In this document: positions 45,021 to 52,230 of the stretch, one piece after another
Position numbering within the stretch: position 1 is the first letter of the stretch
How the letters are laid out: every line of letters starts with the position of its first letter
Assembly: GCF_000218565.1 (NCBI RefSeq)
Contig: NC_015684.1
Span: forward strand, 1,116,001-1,180,000
From: Afipia carboxidovorans OM5
GTDB taxonomy: Bacteria > Pseudomonadota > Alphaproteobacteria > Rhizobiales > Xanthobacteraceae
Length of the DNA: 64,000 nucleotides
Direction: 5' to 3'
Position numbers and translations under genes: made by a program
The notes under the pieces: model-generated
What the model was told of the DNA's origin: nothing
The model's input: only the letters and a program-made list of their open reading frames with translations
The model's database searches: none

Positions 45021-46285
45021 GCGAGAGCTCGCGCGGGTCGGCTGCAGTGATTGCGGGGGCATGGCTCACATCCGGCCCCGCGGCACGCGTGCTCGCGCTC
45101 CTGAATACTGAGGGTGAGGAGGCGCGGGTCGTCGGCGGCGCGGTGCGCAATGCGCTCCTCAATCTGCCGGTCGGCGAAATCGATATCGCAACAACTGCGT
45201 TGCCCGAAGAGGTCGTCCGCCGCGCGCGAGTCGCACGTATCAAATGCGTGCCGACCGGGCTCGAGCATGGCACCGTGACGCTCGTGATCGAGGGAACGCC
45301 GGTCGAGGTCACGACGCTCCGCGAAGATATCGAAACCTTCGGCCGCAAGGCCAAGGTGGCGTTCGGCCGCGACTGGGCGCGTGATGCGGAGCGGCGCGAT
45401 TTCACCATCAACGGCCTGTCGCTCTCTACCGATGGGACCGTGCACGATTACGTTGGCGGCCTTCCCGATATCGCCGCGCGGCGGGTGCGGTTCATCGGCG
45501 ATCCGGCGCGGCGTATCGGCGAAGATTTCCTGCGCATTCTGCGTTTCTTCCGTATCCATGCGGCTTACGGCGAAGGCGAGCCCGATCAGGCTGCGCGCGA
45601 TGCCTGTATCGCAGCGCGCGATGGTCTCGATCTGCTGTCGGCCGAGCGGCTGCGAATGGAGATGCTGAAGCTTGTGGTGGCGCGCGGCGCAGCCGATGCC
45701 CTCGTTGCGATGGACGATGCCGGGCTGCTCGGGCGCATCACGGCAGGCGTCAGCTACCATGGGCCATTTGCCGGCATGGTCGAGGCCGAGCGGATGCTGG
45801 GCTTTGTGGCCGATCCGATCCGCCGGCTCGGCGCGCTCACCGTTGCAACGCCGGAAGACGCCAAGCGGCTCTCGACGCGGCTGCGGCTCTCCAATGCGGA
45901 GACGAAGCGCCTCGATTCGATGGGGCACCGCTGGTGGCGGATGCGCGGCATGGACGAGGAGGTGGCGCGCCGCCGCGTCTATCGCCTCGGCGCGGATCGC
46001 TACACCGAGCGCGTGATGCTGGCCTGGGCGCGTTCGGGTCAGGATTTTTCGGCTCCGCGCTGGCGCGATCTTGCAACGTTGACGCGGCGCTGGACTGCGC
46101 CGGTGTTTCCGCTCAAGGCGGCGGACTTCATTGCGCGCGGCTTGAAAGAGGGACCTGCACTTGGCCACGTCCTGACGCTTGCCGAGGATGCGTGGCTTGC
46201 CGCGAACTTCCCGCTCGATGCCGCAAGCCTTGCCACTATTGCGGACCAGACGCTGCAACGCTTCCGGCACGATCACAGGCTTTGA
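45017..46285 (+). CDS. cca: CCA tRNA nucleotidyltransferase (class II)
   Basis: This 422-residue polymerase-beta-type nucleotidyltransferase has the nucleotide-binding GGAVRNALL and the metal-binding DxD as GEIDIATTA. The rRDFTINGLSL motif and RIGEDFLRILRFFRIHA are the class II CCA-enzyme/poly(A) polymerase hallmarks. In alphaproteobacteria with one such gene it adds or repairs the tRNA CCA end. It closes the DUF1285, Nudix, small membrane protein operon, and a terminator hairpin follows. Confidence 0.94.
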   Translation: MSESSRGSAAVIAGAWLTSGPAARVLALLNTEGEEARVVGGAVRNALLNLPVGEIDIATTALPEEVVRRARVARIKCVPTGLEHGTVTLVIEGTPVEVTTLREDIETFGRKAKVAFGRDWARDAERRDFTINGLSLSTDGTVHDYVGGLPDIAARRVRFIGDPARRIGEDFLRILRFFRIHAAYGEGEPDQAARDACIAARDGLDLLSAERLRMEMLKLVVARGAADALVAMDDAGLLGRITAGVSYHGPFAGMVEAERMLGFVADPIRRLGALTVATPEDAKRLSTRLRLSNAETKRLDSMGHRWWRMRGMDEEVARRRVYRLGADRYTERVMLAWARSGQDFSAPRWRDLATLTRRWTAPVFPLKAADFIARGLKEGPALGHVLTLAEDAWLAANFPLDAASLATIADQTLQRFRHDHRL

Positions 46286-46320
46286 GCGAGTCTCAGCCAG
46301 TTAAACAAACCTGCGAATGA

Positions 46321-46352
46321 AAAGCCCGCCTCCGATAATCGAGGGCGGGCTT
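46321..46352. terminator. Terminator between convergent cca and porin genes
   Basis: AAAGCCCGCCTC pairs with GAGGGCGGGCTT (46341-46352) with one bulged base and an 8-base loop. It lies 36 bases after cca. Confidence 0.78.
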
Positions 46353-46404
46353 GAGTTTATCGATATAGCTTCCGGTGCAGGCCGATGCGGCCCGCAACCC
46401 GTGC

Positions 46405-47118
46405 TTAGTTGAAGTGGTAGTTGATACCGAACTTTACGGTGTGATTGCTCAAGCCGATGCGGCCGGTGTCGCCATCCGGCGCCGGGCCGTAGGTGGCTTT
46501 GCCGTAATCGGCGTAGAGATACTCCGCCTTGGTGGACCAGTTCCGGGCCATCATGTATTCGAGGCCGGCACCGATCGTGTAGCCGGAATGCGTTGCGCTG
46601 GAGCTGAACGAATCCGCGCCATCGACAACGGAGAGCTTCGTCCGGGCCCAGGCGTAACCGCCCTTGGCGTAGATCAACAGCATATCGTTGACTGCGTAGC
46701 CAACGCGGCCGGTGACGCTGCCGAACATGTTGAGCTTGTAGGATGCGCCGCTGCCATCCGCCGGATCGACAAACGACAGATCGATTCCGCTACCCGCGAT
46801 CTCGGCTTCGAGGCCGAACACGAACGGGCTGCCGAACCCCTGCCAGTTGTAACCGATGGTGCCGCCGCCGAAGCCGCCCTTCATCTTGGGGAATGCAGCG
46901 GTGTCATCGATCCCGTCGTCATCGAAATCGGTGTTGTCGGCACGAGCCTTGCCGCCCCAGCCATAGCCGCCGAAGCCGCCGATATAAAAACCTGTCCAGT
47001 TGTAGAGCGCGACCGCCGTGGCAGGAGCCTTCGTGTACGGCCGTGCGGCGAGATCCGCCGCGTAGGACGATGTCCCCAATGCGATCACGGCCACCGAGGC
47101 CAAAAGCAGTCTGGTCAT
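46405..47118 (-). CDS. Omp25/Omp31-family outer-membrane beta-barrel protein
   Basis: This 237-residue porin-like protein has a signal peptide (MTRLLLASVAVIALGTSSYA). It shares the rhizobial Omp25/31 opening ADLAARPYTKAPATA, YNWTGFYIGGFGGYGWG. The barrel ends FGINYHFN with the C-terminal residues needed for outer-membrane insertion. An acidic loop DNTDFDDDGIDDTA near residue 62 looks like a calcium-binding type turn. The family contributes to outer-membrane integrity. It is separate from the next minus-strand gene by a terminator. Confidence 0.92.
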   Translation of the reverse strand: MTRLLLASVAVIALGTSSYAADLAARPYTKAPATAVALYNWTGFYIGGFGGYGWGGKARADNTDFDDDGIDDTAAFPKMKGGFGGGTIGYNWQGFGSPFVFGLEAEIAGSGIDLSFVDPADGSGASYKLNMFGSVTGRVGYAVNDMLLIYAKGGYAWARTKLSVVDGADSFSSSATHSGYTIGAGLEYMMARNWSTKAEYLYADYGKATYGPAPDGDTGRIGLSNHTVKFGINYHFN

Positions 47119-47442
47119 ATCGAGTCCCCCCTTTCTGTCTGTCAGTCGATCTCAGCCCTGAGTTTATTGTTGAAACCATATGTCGGCCGTAACGGCAACC
47201 CGCGGCAGTTTTGCCTCTGCAGCAGTGCGTATTTGATTCAATCGCGATGGAATTACGCGCGGTGAAGCGCAGCGATATCGCTGCGATGATTCGCACGGGC
47301 TCGATCAACTTTGAGGCGAGAAGACTTTGCGGGAGCAACCTGCAACGCTTGCGGCCGCGCGGATATTCAGTCGTTGCTACTCGCTGAAACAAAAAAGCCC
47401 CGGAGCATCGCTCCGGGGCTTTTTCAATTCCGGTGAACCGGA
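47119..47442. other. Intergenic region with a strong terminator
   Basis: This 324-base stretch holds the porin promoter region and, at 47392-47424, a strong hairpin (listed separately). Nothing else is recognised. Confidence 0.5.
47392..47424 (-). terminator. Rho-independent terminator of the duplicated porin gene
   Basis: A perfect 15-bp stem (47392-47406 with 47410-47424) with an ATC loop and T-run on the minus strand lies 19 bases beyond the stop at 47443. Confidence 0.92.
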
Positions 47443-48885
47443 TCAGTATTTTGCGACGACCGGGCTGCCCCAGTTGAAGCGGTAGACCAGCGAGGTCTGG
47501 ACCGTCTGGACGTAAGGCTTGAAGGCGATGCCGTCGGTCGTCAGCGTGCCGGCTGCGTCGTAAAGCGCGCTGGTCTTCCGGCTGTATTCGGCGACGCGGT
47601 ATTCAGTCTTCATGAACCAGCCCGGCGCGTTGATGCCGAAGAAGTTCAGGTCGTTCTCGACGCCGCCGCCGATGAACCAGCCGTCACGATGGCTCTTGCC
47701 TGTGCTGCCAACTGCCAGGCCGGTCTCATCGGTCAGTGTCACGCCCTTGAAGTCGGCGTGGCTGTAACCGCCGTTGACGTAGGACAGCGCGTTTGGCGCA
47801 ATCAGGTAACCGACGCGAACACCCGCGGCGTAGTTGGTGTCGTTCTTCAGGCGGCCAGTTACGCCGAGCCCGGCATCCGACAGCGAGCCGCGGATGTCGC
47901 CGAACTGTGCGTCGCCGAACACGCCGACCACCCAGGTCGGGTTGATCTGCCAGTCGTAACCGCCGGCGATGGTGCCGAAGTAGCCACGGCCGCCGTTGCG
48001 GGTGTCGATGCCGGTGATGGCGCCCGTCGTGGTATCGACGCTGCGCTGATCGGCGGAGAACATTCCATAGCCGCCACCACCTGCGAGGTAGAAGCCGGTC
48101 CAGTTATAGGCGGGGGAGCGGGCCGCCTTGGTGTAGAACGGCGTGCCAGCCTGGGCGCCGGGGCGCACCTGCGAATTGAAGCGGTAGACGAGCGAGGTCG
48201 AAACCGTCTGCACGTAAGGCTTGAAGGCGATACCGTCGATGTCGCCGGCGTAAACGCTGTTGCGGCGGTTGTACTCGGCAACGCGATATTCGGTCTTCAT
48301 GAACCAGCCCGGCGCGTTGATGCCGAAGAAGTTCAGATCGTTCTCGACACCGCCGCCGATGAACCAGCCGTCGCGATGCGACTTGCCGATGGTGCTGACA
48401 CCGTCGTCAAAGGTCGTGCCCTTGAACGAGGCGTAGCTGTAACCGACGTTGACGTAGGACAGCACGTTCGGCGCAACGAGATAGCCGAGGCGGGCACCTG
48501 CGGCATAAGCAGCGTCGTTCTTGAGGCGCGCCGTGATGCCGTTGTTAAGATCCATCAGGCTGCCGCGGATGTCGCCCCACTGCGCATCGCCGAACACGCC
48601 GACCACCCAGGACGGAGTGATCTGGTAGTCGTAGCCGACGCCAACGGTGCCGAAGTAACCACGCCCGCCCATGCGGGTGTCGACCACGGAGGCGACGCCG
48701 CTGGTGGTTGCATGCTGGTCGGCTTCCATGATGCCGTAGCCGAAACCGCCGGAGACGTAGAAGCCGGTCCAGTTGGACACTGGCGCAACGACCGGCGCCT
48801 TGGTGTAGCGGGCCGAAAGGTCAGCCGCGTTGGCGGCGCTGCCCAGAGCAATCAGGGCGACGGAGCCCAGCAGAATCTTTTTCAT
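47443..48885 (-). CDS. Double-barrel Omp25/31-type outer-membrane protein (internal duplication)
   Basis: This 480-residue protein contains two complete Omp25/31-like barrels after one signal peptide (MKKILLGSVALIALGSAANA). Repeat 1 spans residues 38-237 (NWTGFYVSGGFGYG to LVYRFN) and repeat 2 spans 261-471 (NWTGFYLAGGGGYG to LVYRFN). They are joined by a linker that again includes YTKA. Identity is high (for example FIGGGVENDLNFFGINAPGW occurs in both), also at nucleotide level (47619-47700 versus 48279-48380). The chain continues nine residues past the second barrel, ending VVAKY. The ATG at 48883-48885 has GGGGA upstream. Two barrels in one chain is unusual for this family. Confidence 0.9.
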   Translation of the reverse strand: MKKILLGSVALIALGSAANAADLSARYTKAPVVAPVSNWTGFYVSGGFGYGIMEADQHATTSGVASVVDTRMGGRGYFGTVGVGYDYQITPSWVVGVFGDAQWGDIRGSLMDLNNGITARLKNDAAYAAGARLGYLVAPNVLSYVNVGYSYASFKGTTFDDGVSTIGKSHRDGWFIGGGVENDLNFFGINAPGWFMKTEYRVAEYNRRNSVYAGDIDGIAFKPYVQTVSTSLVYRFNSQVRPGAQAGTPFYTKAARSPAYNWTGFYLAGGGGYGMFSADQRSVDTTTGAITGIDTRNGGRGYFGTIAGGYDWQINPTWVVGVFGDAQFGDIRGSLSDAGLGVTGRLKNDTNYAAGVRVGYLIAPNALSYVNGGYSHADFKGVTLTDETGLAVGSTGKSHRDGWFIGGGVENDLNFFGINAPGWFMKTEYRVAEYSRKTSALYDAAGTLTTDGIAFKPYVQTVQTSLVYRFNWGSPVVAKY

Positions 48886-48999
48886 GAAAATCCCCAAACC
48901 CGATGACGTCGTGAATTCTGCCAAAAGCTATCGGATTTTCGGGAAGCGCGATGTAGCTCTGCGGCCACAGTGGACGATAAAGCCAAGCGGAACCGTGGT

Positions 49000-49887
49000 T
49001 TACGGCCACTTAACTTCCGGCGGCATCGACGACAGAATCGATTCGACATTGCCTCCGGTCTTCAGTCCGAAGATGGTCCCGCGGTCGTAGAGCAGGTTGA
49101 ATTCGACATAGCGTCCGCGACGGATCAACTGCTCCTCGCGGTCGGCCGCCTGCCAGGGCGCCTCGAAATTCCGCCGGACCAGTTCGGGGTAGATCGCCGT
49201 GAAGGCGCGGCCGACGTCCTGGGTGAAGGCGAAGTCGGCGTCCCAGTCGCCCGATTCCAGCCAGTCGTAGAAGATTCCGCCGATGCCGCGCGGCTCCTTG
49301 CGGTGGGCGAGGAAGAAGTAGTCGTCGCACCATTTCTTGAACTTGTCGTAGGGCGCGACCGCCGCATGGGCGTGGCAGGTTTTGCGAAAGGCCTCGTGAA
49401 ACGCAATCGTATCAGAGTCTTCCTGCGTACGCCGCCGCTCCAGCACCGGGGTCAGATCGGCGCCGCCGCCGAACCAGCGCTTGGTGGTGACGACGAAGCG
49501 GGTGTTCATGTGCACCGCGGGCACGTTCGGGTTGCGCGGGTGGGCGATCAGCGAGATGCCGGAGGCCCAGAAGCGGGGATCGTCGGCCGCGCCCGGAATC
49601 TGTGCCCGAAATTCGGGGGCGAATTCGCCGAACACGGTCGAGCAATGGACGCCGACCTTCTCGAACAGCCGGCCCCGCATCATCGACATCATGCCACCGC
49701 CGCCCGGCGCACCGGTATGGTCGGTGCGCTCCCATGCCTTGCGCTCGAAACGTCCGGCTTGATCGCCATAGAGGGAGGCGGGCGCTTCATCCTCCAGCCG
49801 CTCGTAGGAGACGCAGATATCGTCACGCAGCTTCTCGAACCATGCGCGGGCGGTGGTCTTGCGGTTTTCGAGGAGAGGAGCGTCCAT
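49000..49887 (-). CDS. hemF: Oxygen-dependent coproporphyrinogen III oxidase
   Basis: This 295-residue enzyme converts coproporphyrinogen III to protoporphyrinogen IX with O2 in haem synthesis. Diagnostic stretches are MMSMMRGRLFEKVGVHCSTV, HMNTRFVVTTKRWFGGGADL, TCHAHA, KKWCDDYFFLAHRKEPRGIG and YVEFNLLYDRGTIFGLKTGG. The ATG at 49885-49887 (MDAPLLENRK) fits the usual N-terminus, and 24 extra residues up to 49959 are unsupported. queD ends 10 bases upstream, so it is likely the last gene of trmL-queE-queD-hemF. Confidence 0.96.
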   Translation of the reverse strand: MDAPLLENRKTTARAWFEKLRDDICVSYERLEDEAPASLYGDQAGRFERKAWERTDHTGAPGGGGMMSMMRGRLFEKVGVHCSTVFGEFAPEFRAQIPGAADDPRFWASGISLIAHPRNPNVPAVHMNTRFVVTTKRWFGGGADLTPVLERRRTQEDSDTIAFHEAFRKTCHAHAAVAPYDKFKKWCDDYFFLAHRKEPRGIGGIFYDWLESGDWDADFAFTQDVGRAFTAIYPELVRRNFEAPWQAADREEQLIRRGRYVEFNLLYDRGTIFGLKTGGNVESILSSMPPEVKWP

Positions 49888-49897
49888 TTTCAATCCG

Positions 49898-50263
49898 TCA
49901 GCTTGAAGGGCCGAAATAGGTGCAGCTCTCACCGCAGCTATCGCGATGAACGCTGACACGCGTCACGTTGCCCGCGCCCTGAACCTGCTCCCAGATGTAG
50001 CGCGACAGGTTCTCCAGCGTTGGTACGCCGAGCGCCTCGATCTTGTTGAGGAATTTATGGTCGAGCGCGCTGCGAATGGCCGCTATCTTCTGCTCGAGCA
50101 GGCCAAGATCCATCACCATGCCGGTGGCAGGGTCGGGTGTGCCGCGGACCGTCACTTCGGCACGAAATGAATGGCCATGGATTTCCTCGCTCGACTCGCC
50201 GAGCGTCGTGCCCTTCAGCGAATGGGCGGCCTCAAAGCGGAAGGATTTGGTCAATTCCCACAT
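49898..50263 (-). CDS. queD: 6-carboxytetrahydropterin synthase-like protein QueD
   Basis: This 121-residue PTPS-family protein sits next to queE, so it should be QueD, which makes 6-carboxytetrahydropterin for queuosine and 7-deazaguanine synthesis. Zinc ligands His14 (FEAAH), His29 and His31 (IHGHSF) are present. The E. coli catalytic Cys four residues before the first His of HGH is Ser25 here (SSEEIHGH). The DHKFLN motif and the C-terminal DSCGESCTYFG are kept. The missing Cys may mean altered chemistry or a shifted nucleophile. The ATG at 50261-50263 is the clear start. Confidence 0.88.
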   Translation of the reverse strand: MWELTKSFRFEAAHSLKGTTLGESSEEIHGHSFRAEVTVRGTPDPATGMVMDLGLLEQKIAAIRSALDHKFLNKIEALGVPTLENLSRYIWEQVQGAGNVTRVSVHRDSCGESCTYFGPSS

Positions 50264-50289
50264 TACGAAAGATCACTCCAGCGACTGTC

Positions 50290-50922
50290 TTACCTGATCC
50301 CGATGGTTTTGTGGGTCTGCACGCTCAACCGCCATTGCGGGTGGCGCAGACAATAGTCAATCGCGCGTTCGGTGTTTTGCGCCAAATCAGGCCCATCCAT
50401 CGGTTGCAGTGAGAAATGGGCGAAGGCAAGCGCAGCGTAATCCTCCGGCGTGTTCTCCGCCTGCGGATAAACGAGCTTCAGTTCGTGGCCCTGCCGGATC
50501 GCAAGCTCTGTGTCAGCCTTGGGGCTCACACAGATCCAGTCGAGGCCGGGCGGGGCGGGGAGTGTCCCGTTGGTCTCAACCGCAATCATGAAATGGCGTG
50601 CATGAAGTGCTTCGATCAATTCCACGTCGATCTGCAGCAGCGGCTCGCCGCCGGTCAGCACCACGAAACGGTGTGTCGTCCCTTCGCCCCAGGTTGCAGC
50701 GATTTGGTCAGCAAGCGCATCGGCTGTGGCGTAGCGGCCGCCCAGCGTGCCGTCGGTGCCGACGAAGTCGGTGTCGCAGAATCGGCAAGTGGCGTCGGCA
50801 CGGTCCTGTTCGCGACCGGTCCAGAGATTGCAGCCTGCAAAACGGCAGAACACGGCCGTGCGCCCCGCATGAGCGCCTTCACCTTGCAAGGTCAGGAAGA
50901 TTTCCTTCACCGCGTAGCTCAC
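50290..50922 (-). CDS. queE: 7-carboxy-7-deazaguanine synthase QueE (radical SAM)
   Basis: This 210-residue radical SAM enzyme converts 6-carboxytetrahydropterin to 7-carboxy-7-deazaguanine. The iron-sulfur motif is the QueE variant with an insertion: CNLWTGREQDRADATCRFCD, preceded by FCRFAGC. FVVLTGGEPLLQ and KLVYPQAENTPE are typical. The start is a GTG at 50920-50922 that overlaps the trmL stop (GTGA). A purine-rich site is about ten bases upstream inside trmL. It is coupled to trmL and followed by queD. Confidence 0.94.
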   Translation of the reverse strand: MSYAVKEIFLTLQGEGAHAGRTAVFCRFAGCNLWTGREQDRADATCRFCDTDFVGTDGTLGGRYATADALADQIAATWGEGTTHRFVVLTGGEPLLQIDVELIEALHARHFMIAVETNGTLPAPPGLDWICVSPKADTELAIRQGHELKLVYPQAENTPEDYAALAFAHFSLQPMDGPDLAQNTERAIDYCLRHPQWRLSVQTHKTIGIR

Positions 50923-51395
50923 GGCGCGTTGTCTCCATTTGTGACACCATGACGCGTCTGACGTAGCGCCTCACCGAGCGCCATCGCCGCGCTGACGGCG
51001 ATGTTGAGGGAGCGCATACCTTCCGCGATCGGGATCAACAACCGCTGATCGGCGCTTTCGGCGACCTCGTCGGGCACGCCCGCGCTCTCCCGGCCGAACA
51101 GAAGAATATCAGTATCTTCATAGCGATGCGCGAGATAGGAGGTCGCTGCCTTGGTCGTAAACAATACGAGCCGCCCGCCGTCGGCCTCGCGCCAGACCCG
51201 GAAGGCATTCCAGGACACATGACGCGATATGGAGACCCGGTCGAGATAATCCATCCCCGCGCGGCGGAAATGGCGGTCGCTCACAGGAAAGCCCGCGGGC
51301 TCGATAATATGTGCCTCGACCTCAAGACATGCGCACAGGCGCAGAATCGTCCCGGTATTTTGGGGGATATCGGGCTGATAGAGGGCGATCCGCAT
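50919..51395 (-). CDS. trmL: tRNA (cytidine/uridine-34-2'-O)-methyltransferase TrmL
   Basis: This 158-residue SPOUT methyltransferase has the TrmL/CspR pattern: MRIALYQPDIPQNTGTILRL, LFTTKAATSYL, ILLFGRESAGVPDEV and the knot segment LLIPIAEGMRSLNIAVSAAM. TrmL methylates the wobble ribose of certain leucine tRNAs. QueE, encoded immediately downstream with an overlap, feeds another wobble-position (G34) modification, so the operon links two anticodon modifications. Start at 51393-51395. Confidence 0.93.
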   Translation of the reverse strand: MRIALYQPDIPQNTGTILRLCACLEVEAHIIEPAGFPVSDRHFRRAGMDYLDRVSISRHVSWNAFRVWREADGGRLVLFTTKAATSYLAHRYEDTDILLFGRESAGVPDEVAESADQRLLIPIAEGMRSLNIAVSAAMALGEALRQTRHGVTNGDNAP

Positions 51396-51664
51396 GGGCG
51401 ATGAGGCGATTGAAAAATGGGGGCAAAAACCGTTGCCATGCGCAGAATTTGCGCATCGCGCGAGCGGGAGCCGATACCGGGCTTGCGCTCAATCGGCAAG
51501 GGTGCCAATAGATCGATTCTAGATCACCTGTTCTGCCCTCAGCGCGGGACAATTGGTCTTTGCCACCGCGAGGCCCGCGGGCACCGGCTGACGTTTCCCG
51601 CGCGTTTGCCCGCGCATTGATGGGAGGCCGTCGGGCGGTTGCAGTTCGGAAAGGGTTTGCAAAC

Positions 51665-52195
51665 GTGACTGCTTCTTCTTCGGCACATCCGGCGACGCGC
51701 CGTGATTTTCTTTATGTCGCAACCGGTGCGGTTGCTGCCGTAGGCAGCGCGGCCGCTGTCTGGCCGCTGATCTCCCAGATGAATCCCGACGCCGCGACGA
51801 TTGCGGCCGGTGCACCGATCGAGGTCGATCTGTCGCCGATCGCGGAGGGACAGGACATCAAGGTGTTCTGGCGCGGCAAGCCGATCTACATCATGAACCG
51901 GACCAAGAAGCAGGTCGAGGAGGCGCGCGCCGTTAACGTGGCGACCCTTCCTGATCCGCAGACTGACCAGTCCCGCGTCAAGGAAGGCCACGACCAGTGG
52001 CTCGTCGTGATCGGCATCTGCACCCACCTCGGCTGCATTCCGATTGCCCACGAAGGTTCTTACGACGGCTTCTTCTGCCCCTGCCATGGCTCGGTCTACG
52101 ACACGTCCGGCCGTATCCGCCAAGGGCCCGCGCCGCTCAACCTCCCCGTACCTCCGTACGCTTTCGTCTCCGACACCAAGATTAAAATCGGCTGA
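51665..52195 (+). CDS. petA: Rieske iron-sulfur subunit of the cytochrome bc1 complex
   Basis: This 176-residue subunit of ubiquinol-cytochrome c reductase has a twin-arginine-type anchor (TRRDFLYVATGAVAAVGSAA). Its [2Fe-2S] ligands are in CTHLGC and CPCHGS. GRIRQGPAPLNLPVPPYAF completes the Rieske fold. The GTG at 51665 is chosen because AAAGGG lies eight bases upstream and the length then equals that of other alphaproteobacterial Rieske proteins. Longer in-frame starts would displace the export signal. In Bradyrhizobium this gene is fbcF. fbcH follows 35 bases downstream. Confidence 0.95.
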   Translation: MTASSSAHPATRRDFLYVATGAVAAVGSAAAVWPLISQMNPDAATIAAGAPIEVDLSPIAEGQDIKVFWRGKPIYIMNRTKKQVEEARAVNVATLPDPQTDQSRVKEGHDQWLVVIGICTHLGCIPIAHEGSYDGFFCPCHGSVYDTSGRIRQGPAPLNLPVPPYAFVSDTKIKIG

Positions 52196-52230
52196 CGTCA
52201 GTCGCCGTCTACTTTCCAGGATCGCAACTC

